A stretch of DNA of 64,000 nt from Halopseudomonas salina (GCF_008641105.1 NZ_VTTI01000003.1:208981-272980); one strand, 5' to 3'. Shown: positions 1-9,071, numbered from the stretch's first letter. Notes: a model not told the origin generated them from the sequence alone. Program-made: numbers and translations.

Positions 1-87
1 CCAATAATGACCAGCGTGTAGCACCGCGTTCGTCGATGGAGTAAAGCGCACCAGGGCATCGCTGGTCGATGCCCATGCGTTGGTAAT

Positions 88-118
88 AAAGCCCGCCTCC
101 CGGCGGGCTTTTTTGTTT
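88..118 (+). terminator. Rho-independent terminator
   Basis: An 8-bp stem (90-97 AGCCCGCC with 102-109 GGCGGGCT, 4-base loop) is followed by a T-run at 109-114. It points to termination of a plus-strand gene whose body lies left of the window. All three plus-strand frames meet a stop within the first 45 bases, so at most a dozen codons of that gene are present and it cannot be identified. It may also separate that gene from the convergent minus-strand gene ending at 139. Confidence 0.85.
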
Positions 119-138
119 TCCTGGGAAGGCTTCCCGGC

Positions 139-639
139 TTAGCCCTGGTCTGGTGAGCGTATCTGGTCCCAGTTGAAATGGGTAAGCGATAGCGCATCAC
201 CGACATGCAGGTGCACTTCCCTCGCCCCTGCGCCCATCGCAAGTTCACGAAATACGCGGCACTCGATGTCGGTCAGCCCACCGTCGAGCTTTTCCAGCGG
301 ATGCATTATGACGACGGGGCTGGGGGTGATGAATTGTGCCTGGTGTACCTCGCGTATCGCGTGGGTAAGTACCCGCTCGGCGTTACCGAAGTTACTCACC
401 AGCAATCGGGGATGGGAGAAGGGATTAGTGACGGTGAATCGACTATCTGCCTGCAGGGCATGGGCCTCGTCTCCGATCGCCTTGATGGTCACCTTGCGTG
501 GATTGGTGGTATCCAATGCGATGAACGGCGGCTGATCAAACACGGCGCCGTCTTCCAGATGGTGTACACGCAAGCGGTCCGCGCAGATGCGCACATATAC
601 AGTGCCTGAGAACAACTTCTTTATCGTTTTGAGGATCAT
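139..639 (-). CDS. MreB-like N-terminal fragment, nucleotide site lost
   Basis: A 166-residue protein that aligns with the first half of the bacterial actin MreB: FSGTVYV matches the MreB start, TPSPVVIMHP matches the RPSPRVLVCVP strand, and GAGAREVHL matches GAGAREVFL. MreB proteins are about 345 residues, so only the region of subdomains IA/IB is present. The phosphate-1 loop (DLGTANT in E. coli MreB) is replaced by a stretch reading RICADRL, so ATP binding is unlikely. The start codon overlaps the stop of the upstream Lnt-like gene (ATGA at 639-636), indicating an operon and translational coupling. Family assignment is from sequence resemblance; a role in cell-wall or lipoprotein processes is inference. 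It could be a decayed paralogue, but the reading frame is intact. Confidence 0.7.
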   Translation of the reverse strand: MILKTIKKLFSGTVYVRICADRLRVHHLEDGAVFDQPPFIALDTTNPRKVTIKAIGDEAHALQADSRFTVTNPFSHPRLLVSNFGNAERVLTHAIREVHQAQFITPSPVVIMHPLEKLDGGLTDIECRVFRELAMGAGAREVHLHVGDALSLTHFNWDQIRSPDQG

Positions 640-2267
640 TCCTGTCTTCCTTTGACGTTTTGCGCGGCGTCAGCCTTGCGCCTGATCAGAACCATCAACA
701 CCAGCATACCCAATACGCTGTACTGCAGGTATTGCAGCACCAGTGGGTTACGACTGTAAAAACTGCCGCCATGTTTCTCTGAGAATGGCATGGAGGCCAC
801 GATTTCCGATTTTGCAAAAGCCTGCGTACGTGCGGTGATACGCCCATTGGGTGCGGCAACCACGGAGGGTCCGTTATTGATCAGGTGGACGATCGGTACG
901 CGGTTTTCGACGCCCCGCACCACGGACATGGCGGCATGCTGAAACGGCTGGGCTGTCTCACCAAACCAGTTGTCCTGGGAGACGAACAGCAATACCTTGC
1001 CCGCTGCGTCCGTGCCTACCGCCTCGGCGATAAAGCGAGGGAATGCCGCTTCGTAGCAGATCTTCGGCTGAATACGCATGCCGTTGATTTCAAATTCTTC
1101 GTGTACCGTGCCTGGCTGCAATGGGCGCACGAACTCTCCAAAAAAGCGCCGCGTCACCCAACCAATGCCCGGCAGCCTGAAGAAGTCCGGCAAATACTCA
1201 CCCAGGGGCATCCTCAGCATCTTGCGATACACGCCTGCCTGCGCGCCTTGGGCATCCAGGTGCACCAGAGAGTTGTAATCGGCGTAGTCATCATCGGCCC
1301 AGGCGCGCTCGGCATCATGCAGTACCAGAGGTATGCCCAGCCTGGTGAGTACTTCGGCGTAGCCCAGACGCACGGAGGGCTTATCAAAATACCCCTTGTA
1401 TCGTGCCTCCGGCCAGACCACCCACTCTGCCCCGGCGGCTGCCAGGCGTTGGGTGGCGGCGAGCTCTGGCGGGTATTCGCGGGTAAATCCCCTGGGCGGC
1501 TCTGGCACATCGAGAGTAACTGCGTCGTTGGGCTGCACGAGTCCGATCTTGCGGGTTTCCCAAGCGAGGATGCGTTGGTCCCACACATACAGGGTAATAA
1601 AGCCGTAGGCGAACCAGGCTACCAATACGCTGGTCGCCAACAGGACTCCCGTGCGCTGTGTGCGGCCATGGCCGGTCAATAGCGTGAACACCAGGACTCC
1701 CACGAGCATCATGAGCATATCCATACTCTGAATGCCCAACAGCGAAACGCCCTGCAGGCCCGGTAAAAACTGGGCCTGGGCCTCGGCGTAATAGGTGCCG
1801 AACAGCAGCGGGTAGATTTCCATGAGTACGACCATGCAAACCGGAAAGCTCAGCAGCTCCCAACGGGGTAAATGGCGAGCCACCCAGCGAAACAGCAAAC
1901 AGGACAGACCGATCGACAGACCGGCGTAACACCAGAAGACCATGCCCAGCAAAACGGCAACAGCCCAGCTGAAGCCGCGCAAATTGATAACGAAATCGAC
2001 AATCCAGTACGTGGCTATGGCGTAATAAACTGTGCCTGCGAGCCATCCGAGCCACAATGCCGAGCGCAGGCGAACGTCCCGCAGTGCAAACAGGAGCGGT
2101 ACGGCGCCGAGCCAGGCGGTCCAGTAAAGCCCCTGGTCAAACCAGGGGGCACCCAACAAAACCCCGGCTACCATCGCCATTAGGGCGCGAGCGCTCATAC
2201 CCAGGGACAGAGATGCGCGATCTGCTGCCGCCGCGAAGGCTACAGTGGCGGGTTCATGCCGTGACAT
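636..2267 (-). CDS. Apolipoprotein N-acyltransferase-like protein (Lnt family paralogue)
   Basis: Membrane protein of about 543 residues with several hydrophobic segments in the first 230 residues, then a nitrilase-fold periplasmic domain, then a last membrane segment near the C-terminus. The catalytic triad of the Lnt/nitrilase superfamily is visible: Glu287 in WPEARY, Lys349 in YRKML followed by PLGEYLPDF, and Cys404 in ICYEAAF. The NNGPS and DNWFG motifs also match Lnt. Lnt transfers an acyl chain from phospholipid to the N-terminal cysteine of lipoproteins. It does not sit in the usual lnt context (ybeX/corC), so it is more likely a paralogue than the housekeeping enzyme. The ATG at 2267 is chosen because GGAG lies 7 bases upstream; a longer in-frame start at 2324 lacks this. 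It overlaps the MreB-like gene by 4 bases. Confidence 0.75.
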   Translation of the reverse strand: MSRHEPATVAFAAAADRASLSLGMSARALMAMVAGVLLGAPWFDQGLYWTAWLGAVPLLFALRDVRLRSALWLGWLAGTVYYAIATYWIVDFVINLRGFSWAVAVLLGMVFWCYAGLSIGLSCLLFRWVARHLPRWELLSFPVCMVVLMEIYPLLFGTYYAEAQAQFLPGLQGVSLLGIQSMDMLMMLVGVLVFTLLTGHGRTQRTGVLLATSVLVAWFAYGFITLYVWDQRILAWETRKIGLVQPNDAVTLDVPEPPRGFTREYPPELAATQRLAAAGAEWVVWPEARYKGYFDKPSVRLGYAEVLTRLGIPLVLHDAERAWADDDYADYNSLVHLDAQGAQAGVYRKMLRMPLGEYLPDFFRLPGIGWVTRRFFGEFVRPLQPGTVHEEFEINGMRIQPKICYEAAFPRFIAEAVGTDAAGKVLLFVSQDNWFGETAQPFQHAAMSVVRGVENRVPIVHLINNGPSVVAAPNGRITARTQAFAKSEIVASMPFSEKHGGSFYSRNPLVLQYLQYSVLGMLVLMVLIRRKADAAQNVKGRQE

Positions 2268-2571
2268 GCAGAATCTCCAGGGGGGACTGGGCAAGAAGGT
2301 CGGAATTAGGTTGTGACAGCGCAAAGTAGTGATTCAGCAGAGTGAGGACGCACTCCTTTTGGCGCTGAGCAAGGCTCCCATACCGACCTGCGCTTTCCAA
2401 CGACAATATGTTCAGGCTGTGATGTAATCCGCCAAAACTGCACCGCAGAGAGGTTCCGGTTTTGACACCCTAAGCAACGAGTTCACTCTTGGTGTACACC
2501 TCAACCTCGTTTATGGTGTTGGTTGATCAGAATTTTCAAGCTTCCCGGTATCAGATACCAAGGAGACAATC
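2268..2571. other. Divergent intergenic region
   Basis: This 304-bp gap separates the minus-strand Lnt-like gene from plus-strand nadE and must hold both promoters. The nadE ribosome site AAGGAG is at its right end. I see no convincing -35/-10 pair at normal spacing, no terminator hairpin and no small reading frame with a ribosome site. Confidence 0.4.
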
Positions 2572-3399
2572 ATGAGCACTGCAGCAAGTCGTAGCGCTGA
2601 AATTCGCGGCGCATTGCAGGTAAATCCTGACCTCAAGGGGTCCGTCGCTCTCCAGCAGGAGATTGAGCGACGTGTTGATTTCATCAAGAACACCTTGCGC
2701 GGCGCTGGTGTGCGATCACTGGTGCTCGGGATCAGCGGCGGTGTCGACTCAACCACCTGCGGCAGGCTTTGCCAGTTGGCTGTCGAGTCGCTGCGTGCCG
2801 ATGGCTATGACGCCACTTTCTATGCCATGCGCTTGCCATACGGCGTACAGGCTGATGAACACGACGCCCAGTCTGCGCTGGACTTTATCAAGCCCGATCA
2901 GCTGCGTAAGGTCGATATCAAAGGCGCTGTGGATGCAATGATGGCGTGCTTTACCGACGAGCCGACCGAGTCTGCCAAGCATGATTTTGTGAAAGGTAAC
3001 GTCAAGGCCCGCTCGCGCATGATCGCGCAGTACACTTTGGCCAACTTCACCAATGGTCTGGTGGTGGGTACCGACCATGCAGCCGAGGCGGTAATGGGCT
3101 TTTTCACCAAGTTTGGCGACGGCGCCTGTGACCTGGCACCGCTGACCGGGCTGACCAAGGGTCAGGTGCGCAACATGGCGGCAGAACTGGGTGCGCCGGC
3201 ACAACTGGTCGGAAAAGTGCCCACCGCCGACCTGGAGGAGCTGCAGCCTGGGAGGCCGGATGAGGAGGCCCACGGGGTGCCCTACGAACAGATAGATGCG
3301 TTTTTGCTTGGCGAGCCGGTTGATGAAGCGGCGGCGAAGATAATCGTCAGGTATTACGATGCCACCGAGCACAAGCGTCAGGTACCCCCAGGCCCGTGA
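2572..3399 (+). CDS. nadE: NH3-dependent NAD(+) synthetase
   Basis: This enzyme amidates nicotinic acid adenine dinucleotide to NAD+ using ammonia and ATP, the last step of NAD synthesis in the cytosol. The PP-loop SGGVDS lies at residues 55-60, and the family motifs VGTDHAAE, FFTKFGDG, ADLEEL and the C-terminal HKR are present. At 275 residues it has the normal length of the short, glutaminase-free form. AAGGAG sits 7 bases before the ATG. The next gene starts 22 bases after the stop, so the two may be co-transcribed. Confidence 0.95.
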   Translation: MSTAASRSAEIRGALQVNPDLKGSVALQQEIERRVDFIKNTLRGAGVRSLVLGISGGVDSTTCGRLCQLAVESLRADGYDATFYAMRLPYGVQADEHDAQSALDFIKPDQLRKVDIKGAVDAMMACFTDEPTESAKHDFVKGNVKARSRMIAQYTLANFTNGLVVGTDHAAEAVMGFFTKFGDGACDLAPLTGLTKGQVRNMAAELGAPAQLVGKVPTADLEELQPGRPDEEAHGVPYEQIDAFLLGEPVDEAAAKIIVRYYDATEHKRQVPPGP

Positions 3400-3421
3400 A
3401 AACACAATCAGATCTGCACGG

Positions 3422-4330
3422 ATGACGATCTTGACGACGACCGCAGCGATTCGCTCAGCACGCCCCCGCCACCACGTGGTAATCGCCCTGCTGCTGGCCT
3501 GCTGGACCGGGCTGGCCTCCGCCCAGTGTGAAAAGACCCTGCGCTGGGATGATGATCCGCCGTTCAGCATGCAGATGCCCGACGGAGAAATTACCGGCAT
3601 CTATGTCGAGATCAACCGCATCGCCCTGGAACGCCTGGGCTGCAGCGTCACGATGCGCAAGTTGCCGTGGGCCAGAGCGCTCAGGGAGTTGGAGCTGGGC
3701 CGGCTGGATGTTCTGCCGGGGACTTTTCCTCGTCCGGAGCGTGAAGAATATGCGTATTTTTCCGGTCCCGTGATACCTGTGTCGCACAACATTCTTTTTA
3801 TGCACGAGCGAGCGCTGGCGAAGTGGCCAGTAACACGGCTCACAGATCTTATGAATACCGATTTTCGACTTGGGGCTCAGATCCGGGTGTATTACGGGTC
3901 GGACTTCCAGCAAGTCATGGACGACCCCCACTTCGCTGCACGAGTAACCGTTCTGGCCAAACGTGAGAATCTGTGGCGCATGCTGGAAAGAGGTCGAATC
4001 GACGGGGTGATTGCCGACGAGCGCACCGGGGCCTACGAAGTTCAGAATCTGGGGCTGAGTGGGCGCATCAAGGCTACTAACGTGATCGTCTCCGATGATG
4101 CCGCAGAGGTGGCTTTCAGCAAAAGATCAAACGACTTGGCCTTTGTTCAGGCCTACGCGGATGTATTACAACAACTGGTTACCGATGGCAGCTATGGCCG
4201 CGTCGTACAGCGCTATATATCGGCAGAACAATCAGGCGAGCTGAAGTGTCAGCTCACCCGGCAGACCTACCCGACTGATGATCGGACAACTGACAACGGC
4301 ACCGGTCTTGCCTCGCGCTGCGTCAGATAG
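3422..4330 (+). CDS. Periplasmic substrate-binding protein, SBP_bac_3-like
   Basis: A secreted protein of about 302 residues with a basic N-terminus, a hydrophobic stretch VVIALLLACWTGL and a likely cleavage after ASA. The mature part begins with a WDDDPPFSM motif and later has LPWARAL and GRLDVLPG, typical of the family-3 extracellular solute-binding fold (amino-acid-binding-like, ABC or two-component sensor input). No permease or ATPase gene is adjacent, so it may be an orphan binding protein. The ATG at 3422 is preferred to an in-frame one at 3359 that would overlap nadE, because it places the signal peptide sensibly. Its 3' end overlaps the convergent small gene by 64 bases. The ligand cannot be deduced. 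Confidence 0.75.
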   Translation: MTILTTTAAIRSARPRHHVVIALLLACWTGLASAQCEKTLRWDDDPPFSMQMPDGEITGIYVEINRIALERLGCSVTMRKLPWARALRELELGRLDVLPGTFPRPEREEYAYFSGPVIPVSHNILFMHERALAKWPVTRLTDLMNTDFRLGAQIRVYYGSDFQQVMDDPHFAARVTVLAKRENLWRMLERGRIDGVIADERTGAYEVQNLGLSGRIKATNVIVSDDAAEVAFSKRSNDLAFVQAYADVLQQLVTDGSYGRVVQRYISAEQSGELKCQLTRQTYPTDDRTTDNGTGLASRCVR

Positions 4331-4572
4331 CGGGTGCAACTGACACGCAGGAACGAGGCGAAGTTCACCACTTCGCCGCGCAGCTCCATTATCTCGTCGT
4401 ACAGCTTGGTAATCAGCTGGTTGGTGGTCATGCCATCAACCTCGGCAATCTCCTGCAAAATCTGCCAGAACTGGTTTTCCAGTCGCAGGGTGGTGACTAC
4501 GCCGCGGATGCGCAGTGAGCGGGAGCGTGATTCATACAGAATCGGATCAGCTTTGACGTAGAGCTCACACAT
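4267..4572 (-). CDS. Ribbon-helix-helix domain protein (RHH_4-like)
   Basis: A 101-residue protein. Residues 22-68 (RIRGVVTTLRLENQFWQIL followed by a helix-turn-helix-like stretch with MTTNQLITKLY) fit the ribbon-helix-helix fold of Pfam RHH_4: a short beta strand followed by two helices, usually DNA-binding as a dimer. A target is not evident. It is convergent with the binding-protein gene and overlaps its last 64 bases, which is unusual for two real genes; both read well, so both are kept. A DJ-1 family gene lies upstream on the same strand, 31 bases away, suggesting possible co-transcription. Confidence 0.7.
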   Translation of the reverse strand: MCELYVKADPILYESRSRSLRIRGVVTTLRLENQFWQILQEIAEVDGMTTNQLITKLYDEIMELRGEVVNFASFLRVSCTRYLTQREARPVPLSVVRSSVG

Positions 4573-4603
4573 GGGGCCACCACCTGTTGATTAATTATCC
4601 CGA

Positions 4604-5185
4604 TTACAGCGTTATCTGAGCGCCCAGCAGTTTGACAAACGCTGCCAGCCAGGCTGGGTGCGAGGGCCATGCCGGGGCTGTGACCAGATTGCCCTGAGTG
4701 TGAGCTTGATCCACCGGAATATCCATATAGGTACCGCCGGCCATTTTCACATCAGGACCACAGGCTGGGTAGGCGCTGCATTCACGGCCTTTGAGAATAC
4801 CCGCTGCGGCGAGGATTTGCGCGCCATGGCAAACGGCGGCGATTGGCTTCTGCGCCTTGTCGAACTGCTGAACAATCTCGATAACCCGGTCATTCAGGCG
4901 CAGGTATTCCGGGGCACGTCCGCCGGGTACTACGAGGCCGACATAGTCCTCGACCTTCACCTGGTCGAAATCGTAGTTCAACGCGAAGTTGTGGCCCGGC
5001 TTCTCGGTGTAGGTCTGATCGCCCTCGAAATCATGAATCGCGGTACGCACCGTATCCCCTGACTTTTTATCCGGGCAGACGGTATGCACTTCATATCCAA
5101 GCATGGTAAGGGCCTGAAACGGCACCATGGTTTCGTAATCTTCGGTGTAATCACCGGCCAGCAGCAATAATTTCTTGGCGGACAT
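4604..5185 (-). CDS. DJ-1/PfpI family protein
   Basis: A cytosolic protein of about 193 residues with the class-I glutamine amidotransferase-like fold. The nucleophile elbow reads AVCHGAQ, and the upstream [12 protein letters not shown] motif is typical of DJ-1/PfpI/YhbO proteins, which have been reported as proteases, chaperones or deglycases. The activity of this member is not determined by sequence alone. The ATG at 5185 is chosen because AGGAG lies 8 bases upstream; a longer in-frame start at 5221 lacks this. The gene lies just upstream of the RHH gene on the same strand. Confidence 0.85.
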   Translation of the reverse strand: MSAKKLLLLAGDYTEDYETMVPFQALTMLGYEVHTVCPDKKSGDTVRTAIHDFEGDQTYTEKPGHNFALNYDFDQVKVEDYVGLVVPGGRAPEYLRLNDRVIEIVQQFDKAQKPIAAVCHGAQILAAAGILKGRECSAYPACGPDVKMAGGTYMDIPVDQAHTQGNLVTAPAWPSHPAWLAAFVKLLGAQITL

Positions 5186-5388
5186 GTTTCGCTCTCCTCT
5201 ATTGGTGAGACCAGCATGCACTTCTATGCCGGCCTGCGGGTAACAGGTGGCTACTACATTGGGAAACGCTGTTCACAGTAAAGCTCAGTTGGCATCCGTG
5301 CTCCAGTGGATGCCTTTGCAGAGAAAGCAGAAACGATTCAAGAAACACCGAGTCACAGAGGGATAGATCCCCAAAAGAAGGCTATTCC

Positions 5389-6741
5389 GTGATTATTGAA
5401 ACCATCAAAACCGAAGGCCTGTCGCAGCTGTCGTATCTGGTCGGCAGCAACGGCGCGGCGGTGGTAATCGACCCCCAGCGTGACTGCGACACCTATATCC
5501 AGCGTGCCCGAGCCCGCGGCATGCAGATTACCCATATTTTCGAGACCCACCGTAACGAAGACTTCATATCGGGTGCACCAGTACTGGCCGAGCTGACCGG
5601 CGCAAAGGTATGGCACGGCCCGAATCCTGCCGCACCGGTGCGCTATGCCGAGACGACCCGTGAGGGTGATAGCTTCGACATAGGCGCGGCACGGATCTGT
5701 GTACTGGAAACACCCGGCCATACCGACGACCACCTGGCCTTTGCACTCTTCGACTCCGAGTTTGATCAGGGAGCGGTAGGCGTATTCACTGGCGATGCTC
5801 TGTTTGTGGGTGATGTAGGCCGGACTGATTTCTACCCCGACCGTGCGCGTGAGGTATCCGGGCTGCTGTTCGACAGCCTGCGCAAATTGGAGAAACTGGG
5901 TGACCAGACCATCATATATCCAGCGCATGGGGCCGGATCGGTCTGCGGCGCGGGCATGGCCGATCGCGAGTTTTCTACCATAGGCCATGAGCGCACGAAT
6001 AATCCATCGATGAAAATCACCGATCGTGACGAGTTCATCGCCACTAAAGTGGCCGAAAACCACTACCTACCGCCCTACTTCAGCACCATGGAGCGCTTGA
6101 ATGTGGAGGGTGGGAGCGCCATGCCACACATTGCAATGCCGGTACCCTTGGACCTTGCCGGGCTGAAAAAGGCAGGTGCGGATTACGTTATCGATACGCG
6201 CAGTGTTGCCGCGTTTGCCGGGGCACACTGGCCGGGCGCCCTGTGCATTCCTGCTGGCATGATCACTGCCTTTGCCGGCTGGTTTCTGCAGGAAACCGAC
6301 CGCATCGCACTGGTATCGGAATCGATGGATGAAGCTTGCGTGGCGGCTACCCATCTGCGCCGCACCGGCTTTGACCATATTGTCGGGGCCTTTACCAATA
6401 TGGTTGGATCAGTTGCCAACGGACAGGATTTTGCATCGATGTCTTTGGTAGATGTCGCCTGCGTCAAGGCACGCATGACCGAGCAATCAGGCGACTGGAC
6501 ACTGCTGGATGTGCGGGCTGCCGACGAGGTAGACGCCTACCCAATCGAAGCTGCGCGACACATCTACGTTGGGCACCTGAATAAACATTGGCGCGATCTC
6601 GATCCCACCCGCGCCTACACGGTGATGTGCGCCAGCGGCGCCCGTGCCAGTGTGGCGGCGGGCTGGCTGAAGACGCAGGGTTTTGACAGGGTAGATGTGT
6701 TCCTTGGGTCAGTAGGCGCCTGGAAAGCGGACGCCGATTGA
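5389..6741 (+). CDS. MBL-fold persulfide dioxygenase-like protein with two rhodanese domains
   Basis: 450 residues starting at GTG. Residues 1-240 form a metallo-beta-lactamase domain of the ETHE1/persulfide dioxygenase branch. The usual HxHxDH motif reads H54-R-N-E-D58-F, but residues equivalent to the mononuclear-iron ligands remain (His54, His111 in PGHTDDH, Asp136 in TGDALF). Two rhodanese modules follow: the first (about 265-350) has no catalytic cysteine, and the second has Cys414 in MCASGARAS and is probably active. Such proteins oxidise glutathione or protein persulfides and transfer sulfane sulfur. The HRNED variant occurs in a known subgroup, so function in persulfide metabolism is likely, but substrate and metal need testing. 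Confidence 0.85.
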   Translation: MIIETIKTEGLSQLSYLVGSNGAAVVIDPQRDCDTYIQRARARGMQITHIFETHRNEDFISGAPVLAELTGAKVWHGPNPAAPVRYAETTREGDSFDIGAARICVLETPGHTDDHLAFALFDSEFDQGAVGVFTGDALFVGDVGRTDFYPDRAREVSGLLFDSLRKLEKLGDQTIIYPAHGAGSVCGAGMADREFSTIGHERTNNPSMKITDRDEFIATKVAENHYLPPYFSTMERLNVEGGSAMPHIAMPVPLDLAGLKKAGADYVIDTRSVAAFAGAHWPGALCIPAGMITAFAGWFLQETDRIALVSESMDEACVAATHLRRTGFDHIVGAFTNMVGSVANGQDFASMSLVDVACVKARMTEQSGDWTLLDVRAADEVDAYPIEAARHIYVGHLNKHWRDLDPTRAYTVMCASGARASVAAGWLKTQGFDRVDVFLGSVGAWKADAD

Positions 6742-6758
6742 TCCGGCAACATCACTAC

Positions 6759-8963
6759 CTACTCAACGACGGATGCCCGCGCTTGGTGTAATTTCTTGTA
6801 GCTCTCCACCAGGCGCTGGTGTCGCTCGAGTCCTTCCAGCTTCATGCTGGTGGGCTCAAGGCCATAGAAGCGTACGCTACCGTACATAGAGCCAAGCACC
6901 GCCTCCATTCGCTCATTGCCGAACATGCGGCGGAAGTTTATTTCGTAATCGCCCAGGTCCAGTTCGTCGTCCAGCTCCACTTCCAGCACCACGTTCAGTG
7001 CTTGGTAGAACAGGCCCCGCTCGACGGTGTTGTCGTTGAACTGCAGGAAGGCTTCGACCAGCTCTTTGGCCTCTTCAAATTGCTCAAGGGCCAGGTGAAT
7101 CAGCAGTTTCAGCTCGAGAATGGTCAACTGGCCCCAGGCGGTGTTGTCGTCAAACTCGATGCCGATCAGAGTTTTGATGTCGGTGTAGTCATCCAGCTCG
7201 CTTTCATCCAGACGCTCGATCAGCGCCTGCAGGCTGTCGTCGTCCAGGCTGTGCAGGTTGAGAATGTCGGAGCGGAACAGCAGCGCCTTGTTGGTGTTGT
7301 CCCAGATCAGGTCATCGACCGGATACACCTCGGAATAGCCGGGCACCAGGATGCGGCAGGCGTTGGCGCCGAGAGTGTCGTACACGGCCATGTAGACCTC
7401 CTTGCCCAGCTCTTCGAGGATGCCGAACAGGGTGGCGGCCTCTTCTGCGTTGGCTTGCTCGCCCTCGGCAGTAAAATCCCATTCGACAAACTCGAAGTCT
7501 GCCTTGGCGCTGAAGAAGCGCCAGGAGACCACGCCGCTGGAATCGATAAAGTGTTCAACGAAGTTGTTCGGCTCGGTAACCGCCTGGCTTTCAAAGGTCG
7601 GCTGGGGCAGGTCGTTCAGGCCCTCAAAGCTGCGACCCTGGAGCAATTCGGTAAGGCTGCGCTCCAGCGCGACTTCAAAGCTGGGATGGGCACCAAAGGA
7701 GGCGAACACACCACCGGTGCGCGGGTTCATCAGGGTCACGCACATGACCGGGAACTGGCCGCCCAGGGACGCATCCTTGACCAGCACCGGAAAGCCCTGC
7801 TCTTCCAGGCCTTGAATGCCGGCTAGGATGCCGGGGTATTTCGCCAGCACCTCCTGCGGCACATCCGGCAGAGCCATCTCGCCTTCGAGGATTTCGCGTT
7901 TGACCGCGCGCTCGAAGATTTCCGACAGGCATTGCACCTGGGCCTCTGCCAGGGTGTTGCCGGCGCTCATGCCGTTGCTGAGAAACAGGTTCTCGATCAG
8001 GTTGGAGGGGAAATACACCACCTCCCCGTCTGATTGGCGCACATAGGGCAGCGAGCAGATGCCTCGCTCGGTGTTGCCGGAATTGGTGTCGATCAGATGT
8101 GAGCCACGCAGCTCGCCGTCAGGGTTGTAGATCTCCAGACAGTGGTCGTCGAGTATCTCGGCGGGCAGTGCATCCTTGCGACCGGGCTTGAACCAGCGCT
8201 CGTTGGGGTAATGCACGAAGGGCGCATTGGCAATCTCTTCACCCCAGAACTGGTCGTTGTAGAAGAAGTTGCAGTTCAGCCGTTCGATAAACTCGCCCAG
8301 CGCCGAGGCCAACGCGGCCTCCTTGGTCGCGCCCTTGCCGTTGGTAAAGCACATGGGCGACTGGGCGTCACGGATATGCAGCGACCAGACGTTGGGGACG
8401 ATATTGCGCCACGAGGCAATTTCGATCTTCATGCCCAGATCGGCCAGAATTCCGGACATGTTGGCGATGGTCTGCTCCAGCGGCAGGTCCTTGCCTAACA
8501 CTCGGGTGCCCTCGCCTTCGGCGGTCAGGGGCATCAGCAGCGCCTGGGCGTCGGCGTCCAGGTTCTCGACTTCCTCTATCACGAACTCGGGGCCGGTCTG
8601 CACGACCTTCTTCACTGTGCAGCGGTCGATGGAGCGCAGGATGCCCTGGCGGTCCTTGGGCGAAATATCGGCGGGCAGCTCGACCTGGATCTTGAAGATC
8701 TGGTTGTAGCGATTTTCCGGATCGACGATGTTGTTCTGCGACAGGCGGATGTTGTCGGTGGGAATGTTGCGGGTGTCGCAGTACAGCTTTACAAAATAGG
8801 CGGCACACAGGGCCGATGAGGCCAGAAAGTAATCAAAAGGCCCTGGCGCTGAGCCGTCACCTTTATAACGGATGGGTTGATCGGCCACCACCGTGAAGTC
8901 ATCGAACTTGGCTTCAAGTCGAAGGTTGTCGAGAAAGTTGACCTTGATTTCCATGGGGGGCAC
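6759..8963 (-). CDS. ycaO: OsmC domain / YcaO domain fusion protein with C-terminal helical repeats
   Basis: 734 residues in three parts. Residues 1-140 are an OsmC-like domain with its paired cysteines (SSALCAAYF and DRCTVKK). Residues about 150-560 are a YcaO domain (GKGATKEAALASALGEFIERL, EAQVQCLSEIFERAVK). The last 150 residues are acidic and helical, as in the TPR-like tail of E. coli YcaO. E. coli YcaO supports RimO beta-methylthiolation of ribosomal protein S12; other YcaO enzymes phosphorylate amide backbones with ATP. The OsmC fusion occurs in pseudomonads. The first codon is GTG; an ATG four codons in (8954) is an equally good start, since neither has a strong ribosome site. No precursor-peptide gene is adjacent, which favours the S12-type role. 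Confidence 0.85.
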   Translation of the reverse strand: MPPMEIKVNFLDNLRLEAKFDDFTVVADQPIRYKGDGSAPGPFDYFLASSALCAAYFVKLYCDTRNIPTDNIRLSQNNIVDPENRYNQIFKIQVELPADISPKDRQGILRSIDRCTVKKVVQTGPEFVIEEVENLDADAQALLMPLTAEGEGTRVLGKDLPLEQTIANMSGILADLGMKIEIASWRNIVPNVWSLHIRDAQSPMCFTNGKGATKEAALASALGEFIERLNCNFFYNDQFWGEEIANAPFVHYPNERWFKPGRKDALPAEILDDHCLEIYNPDGELRGSHLIDTNSGNTERGICSLPYVRQSDGEVVYFPSNLIENLFLSNGMSAGNTLAEAQVQCLSEIFERAVKREILEGEMALPDVPQEVLAKYPGILAGIQGLEEQGFPVLVKDASLGGQFPVMCVTLMNPRTGGVFASFGAHPSFEVALERSLTELLQGRSFEGLNDLPQPTFESQAVTEPNNFVEHFIDSSGVVSWRFFSAKADFEFVEWDFTAEGEQANAEEAATLFGILEELGKEVYMAVYDTLGANACRILVPGYSEVYPVDDLIWDNTNKALLFRSDILNLHSLDDDSLQALIERLDESELDDYTDIKTLIGIEFDDNTAWGQLTILELKLLIHLALEQFEEAKELVEAFLQFNDNTVERGLFYQALNVVLEVELDDELDLGDYEINFRRMFGNERMEAVLGSMYGSVRFYGLEPTSMKLEGLERHQRLVESYKKLHQARASVVE

Positions 8964-9071
8964 CAGAATGACGAGCGAAACGAATTGGCCGCCATTATCC
9001 TGCTTTTGCCTGGGAAGTCATGTGTTGCCGGTCGGGAGCTCAGGTTACATCTGTAATAGTCGAGCTCCATA

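Noticed and set aside
885..1682. Long plus-strand reading frame antisense to the Lnt-like gene
   Set aside because: It lies wholly inside a gene with strong family motifs, has no ribosome site and no recognisable domain.
5353..6063. Antisense frame opposite the sulfur dioxygenase-like gene
   Set aside because: Composition reflects the GC-rich third-position shadow of the real gene; no domain.
6819..7826. 335-residue frame opposite the OsmC-YcaO gene
   Set aside because: Shadow of a well-supported gene; Gln/Val/His-rich and unlike a real protein.
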